DNA of 64,000 nucleotides from Hordeum vulgare subsp. vulgare (GCF_904849725.1 NC_058518.1:212610741-212674740), one strand, 5' to 3'. Shown: positions 22,524 to 35,294, numbered from the stretch's first letter. The notes: generated by a model from the letters alone, not told the origin. Program-made: numbers and translations.

Positions 22524-24055
22524 TGATACGTCTCCAACGTATCTATAATTTTTGATGGTTTCATGCTATTATCTTGTCAAACTTTGGATGTTTTGCATGC
22601 CTTTTATTTATTTTTTGGGACTAACATATTAACTTAGTGCCAAGTGCCAGTTCCTGTTTTTTCCATGTTTTTTACCCCTTTCAAAGGAGATTTTGAAACG
22701 GAGTCCAAACGGAAGAAAGTCCTTTTGGAACAGAACAAGATCGGGGAACTTGGGAGCCAAGCTAGAGGAGCTCCAGGGGTCCCACAAGCCCCCACCACGC
22801 GGCTGGGGGGCGCGCCATCCAGGATTGTGAGCCTCCTGGAGGTCCAGTGACCTAGATCTTTCGCCTATATAATCCCACAAATTCCAGAAAAAAACAAGAG
22901 ATCATCGCAATCACTTTTCCGCCGCCGCAAGCTTCTCTCTCCGCAAGATCCCATCTGGGGCACGTCCAAGTGCCCTACCGGAGAGGGGATTCAGACATGG
23001 AGGGCTTCTTCATCAACACCATGACCTCTCTGATGATGCATGAGTAGTTCACCATAGACCTACGGGTCCATAGCTAGTAACTAGATGGTTTCTTTTCTAT
23101 CTTGGATCTTCAATACAAAGTTCTCCATGATCTTCATGGAGATCTATCCGATGTAATCTTCTTTTGCGGTGTGTTTGTCGAGATCCGATGAATTGTGGAT
23201 CTATGATCATATTATCTATGAATCTTATTTGAGTTTCTTCTGATCTCTCTTATGCATGATTTCATATCCTTGTAATTCTCTTCGAGTTGTGGGTTTTGTC
23301 TGGCCAACTAGATCTATGATTCTTGCAATAGGATAAGTGCTTGGTTTTAGGTTCGTACCGTGCAGTGACCTCACCCAGTGACAGAATGGGTAGCGAGGCA
23401 CGCATCATGTTGTTGCCATCAAGGTTAAAAAGATGGGGTTTTCATCATTGGTTTGAGATTATCCCTCTACATCATGTCATCTTGCTTAAAGCATTACTCT
23501 GTTCGTCATGAACTCAATACACTAGATGCATGCTGGATAGCGGTCAATGTGTGGAGTAATAGTAGTAGATGCAGAAAGTATCGGTCTACTTGTCTTGGAC
23601 GTTATGCCTATATGCATAATCATTGCCTCAGATATCGTCATGACTTTGCGCGGTTCTATCAATTGCTCAACAGTAATTTGTTCACCCATCGTGATACTTG
23701 CTATTTTGAGAGAAGGCTCTAGTGAACACTATGGCCCCAGGGTCTACTCCATACCATATTTTGAGCCTTAGACTTTTTACTTTGTTGCACTTTCATCCTT
23801 CAGATCTCACTTTGCAAACAATCTTGAAGGGATTGACAACCCCTTTGAAGTGTTGGGTGCAAGCTTGTTTGTGTTTGCGTAGGTACTCTGGACTTGACAA
23901 GACCCTCCTTCTGGATCGATACCTTGGTTCTCAAACTGAGGGAAATACTTACTGCTCCTCTGCTGCATCACCCTTTCCTCTTCAAGGGAAGAACCAACGC
24001 AAGCCCAACCTCTGTCAACGTGTCAACTTTTGGCGCTGTTGTCTGTGGGATAGCA
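22524..24055 (+). repeat. 3' LTR, Athila copy 1
   Basis: This 1532-bp LTR begins TGATACGTCTCCAACG and ends GTGGGATAGCA. It differs from its partner by many substitutions and small gaps, for example a shorter stretch near 22725 where the 5' LTR has AAATCCCCGAAAAG, and loss of bases around 22800. The pair is clearly more diverged than that of the 14.1 kb chromovirus. Confidence 0.9.
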
Positions 24056-25120
24056 CCCACCCTATGCAATGAACGCATGCCCAAAGACTTCAAAGGTCCC
24101 CGCATGGTCCCTAATTATACTCCAAATTGAGCCGGGGGCGTGGGTAGAAAGTTATGTGCTAGCCATAGACATGCTCGATGCGAGTGATGTGGTCTGCGCC
24201 AAATACTTCACCATGATGTTGGAAGGGACGGCTCGTACGTGGTTGACGAACCTACCACCAAACTCCATCAACACCTGGGCAGAACCGAAGGAGCGTTTTG
24301 TCAAGAATTTCTGCAGGCCGTGTTGATTCTGGAAAATAACTGTCATTTAAAACCCGTGGTGTTGAAACTTCGCCGCCTCAAGCGAAAGGTGCAGGATATG
24401 GGCGAATTGATGGACACCCTCACCAGGTATGTTAAGTCGGTTGGGACGAAGGACACCGGCTCTGATGATGAGAAGGTCAATGAATCCAGAAGATGTGAAG
24501 GAGGCAAGAGCCACCACCAACACTCTGGGTGCAATAATAACCAAGGAGGTCACGAAAAGAGGAGGCAGCAGGAGGGCATCTCTGATTTTGTTGCTAACAC
24601 CAATGTTGGGCCACGAAATCTATAAGAGAACAAGAATCAGGGCGGTTTCCAAGACCGAGGCTTCACTGGGAAGAAGCCACGTAATTACGAGGAGATGCTC
24701 AAGGGACACTGCCCCAAGCACAGTACCCCAGGTGCCCCGTCTACTCATTCTTGGGAAAATTGTTTTGTTATGCACGAGTTTTGCCTTCAGGCATCCCGAG
24801 GTCATCAAGGAGGTGGCGAAGGCGTCCCGCATGATCAGTTTGGTCCGGGCGGGTCACGTGGCTCTTCGTATAGTGATTTTCCTAACCCGGGGGCTCAAAG
24901 GCGAGGCGGCTCACATAACAATGGTGGACAGTCGTCTGGCCAAGGCAATCAACAGTATAACGACCAGGGAGAATTCCAGCAGCCAAACAACCCGGGCGGG
25001 TTCCAGAGCAACCCTAAGCAGCTGAATGGTGGACAATACCATGTTTTTACCACGAGCTCTTGCAAGAGAGACAAGAAGGTGAGGCAGAGGACAATCAGTA
25101 TGACTGAGCTGGCGGTTCCC
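24056..25120 (+). pseudogene. Tat gag, capsid core and C-terminal piece
   Basis: Coding sense of the split Tat element resumes after the first Athila insertion with NERMPKDF in one frame and WVESYVLAIDMLDASDVVCA in another. Then come KYFTMMLEGTARTWLTNLPPNS, the Retrotrans_gag core. After RFVKNF, roughly 40 residues present in the sister copy are missing and the sequence resumes as LILENNCHLKPVV and KRKVQDMGELMDTLTRY. The C-terminal part has HSWENCFVMHEF and a Gly/Asn/Gln-rich tail (GGQSSGQGNQQYNDQGEF). It ends at the TTCCC target site of the second Athila element. Confidence 0.8.
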
Positions 25121-26727
25121 TGATACGTCTCAAACGTATCTATAATTTTTGATGGTTTCACGCTGTTATCTTGTCAACTTTGGATGTTTTATATACCTTT
25201 TATATCTTTTTTGGGACTAACTTATTAATTCAGTGCCAAGTGCCACTTCCTGTTTTTTCTGTGTTTTTTACTCTTTTCATATCTGATTTTGGAATGGAGT
25301 CCAAACAGAATAAAATCCCCGAAATATTTTTTTCCAAAACAGAAGAAGATCGGGGGACGTGAGGGCCAAGGCAGGGGGCCCATAGGGAGCCCACAAGTCC
25401 TATTGCCGCGGCCAGGGGGGCCCACGGCAACCAGGTTTGTGGATTCCCTGGCGCTCCCCTGCCCTAGCTCTTTGGCCTATAAATTCCCTAAAATCGTAGA
25501 AAAAATCAGGGCGTCCACGAAAGCACTTTTCCGTCGCCGCAAGCTTCCGTTTCCGCGAGATCTCATCTGGAGACCCTTCCCGGTGCCCTGCCGGAGGGGA
25601 CTTTGGAGTTGGAGGGCTGCTACATCAACATCATCGCCTCTCCAATGACTCGTGAGTAGTCCACTTCACAACTACGGGTTCGTAGTTAGTAGCTAGATGG
25701 CTTCTTCTCTCTCTTGGATCTTCAATACAAAGTTCTCCATGATCTTCATGGAGATCTATCCGATGTAATCCTCTTTGGCGGTGTGCTTGTCGAGATCCGA
25801 TGAATTGTGGATTTGTGACCATATTATCTATGAATTGTATTTGAGTCTTTGTTGATTTCTTAGATGCATGATTTGATATCCTTGTAAGTCTCTCCGAGTC
25901 TTGGGTTTTGTTTGGACAACTAGATCTATGATTCTTGCAATCGGAGAAGTGCTTGGTTTTGGGTTCATACCGTGTGGTGACCTTTCCCAGTGACAGAAGG
26001 GGTAGCAAGGCACGCATCCTGTTGTTGCCATCAAGGGTAACAAGATGGGCTTTCATCATAGATTTGAGATTGTTCATCTACATCATGTCATCTTTCTTAA
26101 GGCGTTACTCTGTTCTTTTGTACTTAATACACTAGATGCATGCTGGATAGCGGTCGACGTGTGGAGTAATAGTAGTAGATGCAGAAAGTATCGGTCTACT
26201 TGTTTTGGACATGATGCCTATAGACATAATCATTGCCATAGATAACGTCACGACTTTGCGCGGTTCTATCAATTGCTCGACAGTAATTCGTTCACCCACC
26301 GTCTACTTGCTTTCATGAGAGAAGCCACTAGTGAACTCTACGGCCCTCGGGTCTATTCACAACTATCGTTTCCACTTTCACTTTTACTTTGCTTTGTTTA
26401 CTCTTTGCTTTCAGTTCTCACTTTGCAAGCAATCTATAAGGGATTGACAACCCCATCATAGTCTTGGGTCCAAGCTCTTTGTGTTTGTGCAGGTACTTGT
26501 GACTTGAACTCTCCTCCTACTGGATTGATACCTTGGTTCTCAAACTGAGGGAAATACTTACCGCCGCTGTGCTATGTCACCCTTTCCTCTTCAAGGGAAC
26601 ACCAACTCAAGGCTCCAAGGCTGCGGGGAAATCCTTTGCATATTTGCCAAGGAAGTCCCTATAGGCGTAGCCGTAGCAGCAGGATTCCTGGCGCCGTTGC
26701 TAGGGAAGGTCTGTTGTCGCAGTAGCA
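25121..26727 (+). repeat. 5' LTR, Athila copy 2
   Basis: This 1607-bp LTR begins TGATACGTCTCAAACG and ends GTCGCAGTAGCA, with TATAAAT at 25478-25484. A primer-site-like copy, TGGCGCCGTTGC, lies at 26689-26700, 49 bp upstream of the real site. Confidence 0.92.
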
Positions 26728-26737
26728 GAAGGATTTC

Positions 26738-26755
26738 TGGCGCCATTGCCGGGGA
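26738..26755 (+). other. Asp-tRNA-type primer-binding site, Athila copy 2
   Basis: TGGCGCCATTGCCGGGGA has one mismatch (A for G at the eighth base) to the site of copy 1. Confidence 0.8.
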
Positions 26756-26989
26756 GGAAATCTATCCAAGTAGGTGTCGCAAACTCATCTCTTGAATTTA
26801 CCTTTTTTGCCAGTTGCCTATCGTTTTCCTCTCCCCCACGTCACATTTGCCGTTTTCATTTGCCTTTCTCCCTTGCCGTTTTCATTTGCCTTTTTTCCTT
26901 TCTCCTTTGCCATTTTCTTTTGCCTTTTGCCGTTTTCCTTTGCCAGTTTTCTTGCTTGCTTGTGCTCTTGTTGGTTTGTTGAAGTCATC

Positions 26990-29065
26990 ATGGCTGAAAA
27001 CACCAAACTTTGTGACTGCTCTAGTACCAATAATAATGATTTTATTAGTACTCCGATTGCTCCCGCCACTAGTGCGGAATCGTATGAAATCAACACTGCC
27101 TTGCTGAATCTTGTTATGAAAGAGCAATTCTCTCGCCTTCCTAGTGAAGATGCCGCATCCCATCTCAATACCTTTATTGAACTTTGCGATATGCAAAAGA
27201 AAAGAGATGTGGATAATGACATGATTAAGTTGAAGCTTTTTCCTTTCTCGTTGCGAGATCGCGCAAAAACTTAGTTTTCTTCTTTGCCTAAAAATAGTAT
27301 CGATTCTTGGGATAAGTGCAAAGATGCTTATATATCCAAGTATTTTCCGCCGGCTAAGATTATCTCTCTACGTAACGATATCATGAATTTCAAGCAACTT
27401 GATCATGAACACGTTGCACAATCTTGGGAGAGGATGATCTTAATGATTAGAAATTGTCCCGTTCATGGCTTGAGTTTGTGGACGATTATACAAATCTTTT
27501 ACGCTGGTTTGAAATTCGCTTCTCGCAATATCTTGGATTCCGCCTCAGGTGGAACGTTCATGGAAATCACGTTAGGAGACGCTACAAAACTCCTAGACAA
27601 TATCATGACCAACTACTCTCAGTGGCACACTGAAAGGTCACCTGCTAGCAAAAAGGTACACGCTATAGAAGAAATTAACTCGCTTAGTGCTAAGATGGAC
27701 GAGTTGATGAATTTGGTTGCTAGTAGAAAGGCTCCTTTAGATCCTAATGACATGCCACTATCTTCCTTGATTGAGAGTAGCAAAACTAGTTTGGACGTTA
27801 ATTTTGTTGGTAGGAACAATTTTGGCAACAACAATGCTTTTAGAGGAAACTATGTTCCTAGGCCTTATCCTAGTAACTCCTCTAACAATTATGGCAATTC
27901 CTACAACAACACTTATGGAAATCACAACAAATTACCCTCTGATTTAGAGAGTAATATCAAAGAGTTCATCAACTCTCAAAAGATTTTCAATGCGTCCATA
28001 GAAGAAAAACTACTCAAAATAGACGATTTGGCTAAGAGCGTTGATAGGATGTCTTGTGATATTGATGCTTTGAAAGTTAGATGTGCTCCTCCCAAGGTCA
28101 ACTTGGATGAAACTTTAAAAGCTATGCGTGTCTCCATGAATGAGAGCAAAGAAAGAACCGCCCAAATTCGCGCTAGGCATGAATGGTTTGAAAGGGTGCG
28201 TTCTAGTGATGCAAATAACGAAGATCTTAAAGTGCTTGGTGTGACTACTCTTGAATCTTTGTTTTCGCGTGTCAAACCTATTGATGAAGGGGCTGGATAT
28301 GAATCCACTTTGGTTGAAAAACGCCCCAATGATTCAGAGTCCACCTATCTTGATGATAAAGGTGTGGAGAGTGGAGTAGAAGAAATCAAAATTTTGGGTA
28401 GTAATGAAACTCCCACTTTGGATTTGAAGGAATTCAATTATGATAGTTTCTCCTTGTTTGAATGCATTTCTTTGATGCAATCCATTGCAAACTCTCCACA
28501 TGCTTATAGCCAAAGCAAAGCCTTTACTGCACATATCGTAGATGCTATGATGAAATCTCTTGAAGAGAAGCTCGAATTAGAAGTCTCTATACCTAGAAAA
28601 CTTCATGATGACTGGGAACCTACTATCAAAATCAAAATGAAAAACTATGAATGCAATGCTTTGTGTGATTTGGGTGCTAGTGTTTCCGCGATTCCAAAAT
28701 CTTTATGTGATATTCTTGGTTTTCATGAGATTGAAGAGTGTTCTCTTAATTTGCATCTTGCGGATTCTACTGTCAAGAAACCCATGGGAAGGATCGATGA
28801 TGTTCTTATTGTTGCAAATAAGAACTATGTACCCGTGGATTTCATTGTACTTGACATAGATTGCAATCCTTCATGTCCTATTATTCTTGGTAGACCTTTC
28901 CTAAGGACTATTGGTGCTATCATCGATATGAAGGAAGGGAATATGAGATTTCAATTTCCGCTAAAGAAGGGCATGGAGAATTTTCCTAGAAAGAAAATAA
29001 GATTGCCTTACGAATCTATGATGAGGGCTACTTATGGTTTGAGCACCAAAGATGACTATACGTGA
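26990..29065 (+). pseudogene. Athila gag-protease with one premature stop (copy 2)
   Basis: The frame starts at ATG 26990 (context TCATCATGG) and would run to 29065. It is interrupted only by TAG at 27272-27274, after FSLRDRAKT, where related gags have Trp. The gag core shows LLNLVMKEQFSRLPSEDAA, WDKCKDAYISKYFPPAK, SWERMILMIRNCPVHG and DSASGGTFMEITLGDA. An Asn-rich segment (NNFGNNNAFRGNYVPRP, SNNYGNSYNNTYG) follows. The protease near 28640-28920 has CDLGASVSAIPKSLCD and CPIILGRPFLRTIG, the pair of strands around the active site and flap end. No zinc knuckle is visible. There is no RT or integrase, so the element relied on others. Apart from the stop the frame is intact over 690 codons. Confidence 0.88.
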
Positions 29066-29937
29066 TTCCATCACCTTTTGCCTAGCTAAGGGCGTTAAAA
29101 AATATCGCTTGTTGGGCGGCAACCCAACGAATATATCCTTTTTATTTATGTTTTTTGTTTTCCAAACTTTCATAATTCTGTTATGATTGTGTTTTTTGTG
29201 TTTCTTTTTGCGTTTGTGCCAAGCAAAACCGTTATGATTAGTCTTGGGGATGATCGTTTGGTCATGCTGGAAAAGACAGAAACTTTCTGCTCACGAAAAG
29301 AATTTTCATTTTTTTTATGTAAGAGCTTTTGAGTTGATTCATTTTGCTGCTGATTTCTATGCAAATTCTTCAGACTTTCGTAATTTGTCAGAATTTGTGA
29401 AGTACCAAAAGTATATGAAGTATACAGATTGCTATAGACTGGTCTGCTATTAACAGATTCTGTTTTTGTTGAGTTGGTTGCTTATTTTGATGAAACTATG
29501 GATAGTATCGGGGGGTATTAGCCATGGAAGATTGAAAATAGAGTAAGCCAACATCAACATAAGTAGAATTTAAGTTTGCTACAGTACCTAAGGAAGTGGT
29601 GGTTTGCTTTCTTATACTAACGTTATCACGAGTTTCTGTTTAAGTTTTGTGTTGTGAAGTTTTCAAGTTTTGGGTGAAGTTCTTATGGACAATGATATAA
29701 AGAGTGGCAAGAGCTCAAGCTTGGGGATTCCCAAGGCACCCCAAGTTGATTCAAGGATGTCGTAAAAGCCTAAGCTTGGGGATGCCCCGGGAAGGCATCT
29801 CCTCTTTCGTCTTCAATCCATCGGTAACGTTACTTGGGGCTATATTTTTATTCACCACATGTTATGTGTTTTTCTTGGAGTGTCTTGTATCGTGGGAGTC
29901 TTTTATTTTTGTTGTGTCACAATCTTCCTTGCGGCAC
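29066..29937 (+). other. 3' noncoding region of Athila copy 2, left part
   Basis: No gene. It contains a perfect stem GTTGGG-CGGCAA-CCCAAC near 29112-29129 and two AAGCTTGGGGAT hairpin arms (about 29716 and 29772-29785), as in copy 1. It ends at the GGCAC target site of the chromovirus. Confidence 0.7.
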
Positions 29938-32900
29938 TGTCACATCCCTAACCCTTAAGCAAGATAGCATTGTGCTCATGTCTTCTTTGCATTTGCATCT
30001 AAGAAGTTTCAACAAAAACAACAAAGTGGCAAAGGAAAAACTCAAAACCCTAGCCACCATTTCAATTAAAGGAAATCCCAAACTAGTTCAAAATCAATGA
30101 ACCCAAAATGGCGTCAAGAAATGTTCAAACTTTCTGATAAATCATGAAAGTAAATGAGCATTGGAGAAAACTATTTTCTTGACACTTTAAGCTTTTTGAA
30201 ATGAATGCAAAAGCCACTGGTTTCAAATTTAAAATTTGAAATCAGAAACTATAATTTTCCAAAAATGTTGAAAACCATGGAAATGAGTGGGGATATTATA
30301 ACAAATATTTCAGGAGGTATAAAATAGTTTTTACTTTTTGTTTTGGAGCTGAATTAATTAGCAAAACAATAATTAGCAAAACAGAAAAACAAAAACAGAG
30401 AAAATGGAAAAAAAACTTACCTGTCGCCCAAGCCTGGCCCGGCCCATCTCCCCGCTCGTCCCCTCCCTCGCGCCAGTAGGCAGCAGGAGGTGGCCGCCGC
30501 CCCCTCCGGCGTGGCCACACACCTGCGTGCCTGCCTGGCCGCCGCCTCGCGCTGGCGACGACGGGGATAAGCTCCCCAGAGCCTCCCCTATCCATTCCCC
30601 GCCTCGGTTCTCCTCCTCCTCCCGGATCTCCTCCTCCTCCTTGCTGCCGCCATTAGAGCCGAGCTCGAGCTCGAGCTGCCCGTGCCCCTGGCCATAGGAT
30701 CCCCTCCCAGAGCATGCCATTAGCTCCGCCTCGTCGCCCTGGTCGTCTCTGCAAAAGCCGAAGCTTCCTCGAGCCCTGCAACGCCCGCAACGCCGTCGTC
30801 TTCCACCTCCGGCCGCCGGACCTCTCCCGTCGATTCGTCGCCCCCAGGCCTTCCCCGAGCCGTCTAAGCTCTCCTCTGCACTCCCCGTGAGCATGCAGTC
30901 GTTTCCCCTAAGTTTCCCCCGTCGATCCCCTCCTCTAGCTCTAGTTTCACCGGAGCCCGACGAGGACCGCCGCGGTAGCCCTCCGATGATCAGCTCGTCC
31001 TTCCGAGGGCACCAGCAGCTCCAGGACGACGCGTAGATGCCGTAGCAGCTAAGAACCGAGCATAGATCCCCCTAATTCAAAGACCCCGATGGTGCCCGAG
31101 CTTCGGCCGCCGCTCCGGCTCGTCGCTGACGCCTCTTCCGGCGACCCTAGCCTCCCCAGATGGACCTGCCAGATCGGCCACTTCGCGAGCATGCTGTAGC
31201 TGCCAACCGCGTGTGTTTTGGTGTTGTGCAGCACTGTCTAGGTCGCCTCCGGCGAGCCCTCCGCCGCGGGTCTGGTCGCCGGCGACCACCCTCCGGTGGC
31301 CGTCGACGTGGCTGACCATTAGGGCGTAATCGCCCTCCCCTCAGTCGCTGCCAGAGGGCCCCACGCCTGGTCAAACCCCAATTAGGGGCTGGTCAGCGCG
31401 GGATTAGCCCCAGAGAGGCTGACCAGTGGGGCCCCCCTGTCAGGTTTGACCTGAACAGGTCGGCTGACCTGCTGACGTCAGCCTGATACAATAAATAGAA
31501 TTTCCAGTTTAAAACTAATTCAGGAAATTGCTAAAATTTGTAAAAATCATAGAAATTAATTTGTAACTCCAATGAAAATAATTTATATATGAAAAAGTAT
31601 CAGAAAAATTCAAGGATTCTGATTATGCTATTTCCAACCATGTTTGAAAAAGTTACAGAACCCTAAATTGTGAAATAAGGAATAATTCAATTCTTTTAAT
31701 CACTTTACAAATGGAATTTGCAAAAATATTCAAATTTCATTATATATGCATTGATCACACACTGCCTAATTACAAATCAGTATCATAACATGACATTTCA
31801 TGCATGTTAACATCAAGTTGAACCGGGCATCAGGTCGAATCAATTAAACCGGTATCCGAGAATACCCCGTTTGAATTGCTATTCGAATGTGATTCAAATC
31901 AACTCTAAACCTAATACATGTTGAAACTAATCACTTATCACCTTGCATTCTCATGCCATGCTCATGCATCATTTTGAGTGCATATGATTGTTATTGAATG
32001 TTGCCATTCATTTCGGTAGGCTCCGCACCCCCAGATTCCACCGAATATCCGTCTGACGGATATCGTTCCTCCTCTGAGCAACAAGGCAAGCAACCCTTTT
32101 GATCATCCCGATAACTCCTATGTTCTTGCTCCTGCACCTATTTATTGCATTAGGATCAAATGCTTCAACTGCTTTTGCCACGATAGTTGGACCCACTTCC
32201 TTTGCATGACTTAACCTTGTCACAGTAAATAGCCGAACCTTGCAACCTAGCATACCTGGTAGTTGCTTGAGCTATGATGTGCCTTATCCTGCTATGCATG
32301 CTATGCTTAGAGTTGTGTATGGTCTGTCATCTAGGAGATGAACAGAAATGTGGAATGTGTTCGGTGAGCAAAGGTTGTGTGTTGAACTTGATTTGGTAAA
32401 GGTACCGGTGAAAGGCTATGTAGGAGTACATGGCGGGTTGTTTCATTGGGACCGTCCTTAGGAACTGGGTTCCGTGTATGTAATCCAAGACTACATAATA
32501 CCACATGCTGGTCCCTGAAATATGACCCTGCTCGGCCTATTAATCGCGTAGTACTCGGTCCAGGAGTTGCAAGTAGTTTCTGGTGTTTATAGTAATGCTG
32601 GAGGCCGTGCATGGTGCTGACCTGAGAGGTGGGCCGTGATGCGGTAGGCAGTGGCACGGTGTACCAAGTGGCACCCGGATGGTGGGCTTGGGAACCCTGC
32701 GCACATCGTTTGAGGCCGTGGCGGAATCCTCGGCCGGACTTCCGTACGGGTTACTCTCAGATAGGCGATAAACGTGGACTAGGTACTAGTGTGGTTAACG
32801 GTCGTGGCCGACTCCCTCGCTGGGCTTCCGCTTGAAGGTTGCCAAGGTGCATGACGTGCACATGGCGATAAGTGGCGAGAGCGTGTGTGACGAAGTACAC

Positions 32901-34082
32901 CCCTGCAGGGTTATGATCTATTCGAATAGCCGCGTCCGCGGATATGGACTACTTGGAGACATATGTTGTTCATAGATAACTTCAATGGCTACTCATAAAA
33001 TTGTCAAGATAAGCGTGAGTGTCGTGGACGGCATTTCCGTATGGAGACGGAATGATTCCACGATAGTGTATTGTTGTGGTGTTAGTGGACTCGTGTGCGA
33101 GAAATCAAGTTGTCAAAACTAATTTCAAAGTGCAAGTTGTCTAGCCACGAGTCAAATGCTGGCTTCCCGCATGAAACCCCACAATACCTTTTGATACCTT
33201 GCATAAGTAGTTAGTTCTCCTAAAGTCTTGCTGAGTACCTTCGTACTCATGTTTGCTTAATAAATGTTGCAGAGGTTGCTAATGACCCTAACGGAGGGTT
33301 CTTCGTAGACATCGACGACGACGAGTAGCTGGTGTCCCAGCTACGATCTGGCCCTACGTCGGCTCTGTAGTATAGTCAGGCCATGTGCCTTCTAGTTGCC
33401 CTGTCTGTACCCAGACTGTTTATAACTCTTCCACTGGCTTGTATTGTATGACTTCTATTATGGGTCGTGAGACCCTTAATGTGTAATATTATGTGTGTGG
33501 CTCTTTCGAGCCTCTTAAATAAAGCTTGTATGTTTATGGTTGTGTTGTCATGCCATCGATGTATCTATACATATCGGTATGCCATGCGTACGTGTGTCTT
33601 ACTTGGTATGTATGGGGTTCAATACCTAGTCGTGAACTTTAGTAGCACTCCTTACAAGGAAAAGCCCCTTTGTGATCCAATGAGCCTTCGTAGTTCGCTA
33701 CTGCTCCGGACACATTGGTTGACCGGCATGTGTCCTTCTTAGCTGCTGTGTCTGTCCCCTTTGGGGAAATGTCACGCGATGTAGTGGAGTCCTTGTAGCT
33801 TGCTACGACTCGTCTACATTCGCCGATGACCGACACCTGCTTTGTTGGGTCATGTATGCCTGTCCTTGTGCGGTACTGCCACTTTGGTTTATGACTAGAC
33901 ATGTCGATCCGGGTTCTTTGACATTGGATTGCTAGCGACACTATCGCATACGTGAGTCAAAAGACGCAAACGGTCCCGGCTAAGGTAAGGCTGCAGCCGT
34001 GGAGTTAACCGTGCGTGAGACCACAAAGGGATGCGATGTGTTACAGGCTAGATTCCTATGGCTTAGGATCGGGGTCCCGACA
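29938..34082 (+). repeat. 5' LTR of the 14.1 kb chromovirus
   Basis: Begins TGTCACATCCCTAACCC and ends GGGGTCCCGACA. AT-rich outer parts surround a G/C-rich block at about 30420-31480. Candidate polyadenylation signals AATAAA lie near 33259 and 33517. A strong splice-donor-like site, AAG|GTAAGG, lies at 33982-33990. The glycine/arginine-rich minus-strand frames in the G/C-rich block recur in the 3' LTR and are compositional. Confidence 0.95.
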
Positions 34083-34086
34083 GCGT

Positions 34087-34100
34087 TGGTATCAGAGCCT
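34087..34100 (+). other. Initiator-Met primer-binding site
   Basis: TGGTATCAGAGCCT lies four bases after the 5' LTR and is complementary to the 3' end of plant initiator methionine tRNA. Confidence 0.9.
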
Positions 34101-34520
34101 GACTGACTGTAGGATTACTAAGCCAAACTGGTCGAAGTTGAGTCTAGAATTGCTTTAGTTATATATAAGGGAATTGTTTGTGGAAGGGAATGTAAGACTC
34201 TTGTTCTCTTCTCAAGTTATTCTATTCTGGTCATCCTCGTCTTTTCTGCGGGAATTAAGGACTAGGTTACTCATCTTCTCCTAGGCTCGTGTTTCCGATC
34301 GGTAGCTTATAGGACTACGGGTTGAGAGATATTGGGTTTCTTTTATCCCTAGGAAGCAGGAAGTAAGTTTGATGATCAGAGAGTTGAACTTGATAGTTGA
34401 GTGGTGGCGCTATTTCATTTTTGGGTTGTCTCAAAAATTTGTTTTGAGCATTTACAGCCGTTATGCTGCCCAATTTTGCATTCAGAGCTCTAATGCTTTT
34501 GCATTATTCTCTATTTACAG

Positions 34521-35294
34521 ATGCCTGGCCGTCCTTCTCGTCAGGTGGTACGTCTGACCAGGTGCATTGATGTACCGGGTCATACGGCCATGCTGGTCAG
34601 GGTGATGTCGGTGTGCGGTTACCGCTGGTACCCCGAGTACACAGTGGAGGAACAGTACCGGGACTTCAACCAGAGCCAGTACATCTGCACTGTTAGGGTA
34701 TTCCCAGACTACCCTGGAGCTGAGAAGCCAATCCATTGGTCCTATGGGTTGGGGGTCACCGTTGACATGGCAGTACAAGATGCTGCCTATTCAATGCTGA
34801 CTATTATGAGAGCGAGACTTGCACTGCTGTAGAATTCAGAGTTCTGCTATATTCCGGCCTCTCAGTCTGGTGAAGAGGGATACCTCAGTGGAGTCTATTT
34901 TGATTCTTCTATGGAGGATCCACTTCTGCAGTCCACTATTGAGATGCTAGAGAACAAAGACAAGGATGCTCGTGCTCTCCGCATGAAGCTTTATGCTACC
35001 CGTGCCCGTCTGTGGACAGCTCTGACGCAGCTGGCACCGGTAGTCCAGACAGGGTATGGAGAGATGGAGATGCTGAACCCTATTAGGACCCATCTTCCGG
35101 CCCACGTTGACTGGCCAGCTATAGGAGGAGTCACACCTCTTCGGGGACCCCTCTTACCACCAGTCAGGGGACCAAGGCCACATCCGTGTCCTTATGGATC
35201 CCAGGGATCTCAGGCTAGAGTGTTTCCTGATCCGCAGGTTGAGCTTCCAGGTCATGGAGGTAATCTCTATGAGATGTTCTATGCGGATGCCTGA
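34521..35294 (+). pseudogene. Upstream ORF of the chromovirus, one internal stop; possible dsRNA-binding-like fold
   Basis: A 258-codon frame between primer site and gag-pol, split by TAG at 34830-34832. The ATG directly follows a pyrimidine-rich tract ending in TTTACAG, a good splice acceptor. Residues 25-103 show WYPEYTVEEQ, YICTVRVFPDY, HWSYGLGVT and MAVQDAAYSMLTIMRARL. This strand-strand-turn-helix order is shared with the leader ORF at 13854-13444. After the stop the protein continues with an acidic stretch, a helical part (IEMLENKDKDARALRMKLYATRA) and a Pro/Gly-rich tail. No enzyme motif is present. Extra ORFs upstream of gag are known in some plant Gypsy elements. RNA binding or silencing interference is a guess from the fold only. 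Confidence 0.55.

Larger units (their letters stand above)
16006..24055 (+). mobile_element. Athila-lineage Gypsy element, gag-protease only (copy 1)
   Basis: This 8050-bp element has LTRs of 1548 bp (16006-17553) and 1532 bp (22524-24055). Its target duplication is CCCGC (16001-16005) and CCCAC (24056-24060), with one mismatch probably due to a later C/T change. The primer site TGGCGCCGTTGCCGGGGA is complementary to the 3' end of plant Asp tRNA. The only coding region is gag plus protease (17774-19794). No RT, RNase H or integrase can be found in the remaining 2.7 kb before the 3' LTR. It is of the Sabrina/WHAM/Fatima type known in Triticeae; I do not choose among these names. It is non-autonomous, and its gag is also broken. 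Confidence 0.9.

Noticed and set aside
34087..34100. Met-tRNA-like string considered as a tRNA gene
   Set aside because: Only the 3'-end complement is present, just after an LTR; there is no cloverleaf. It is a primer-binding site.
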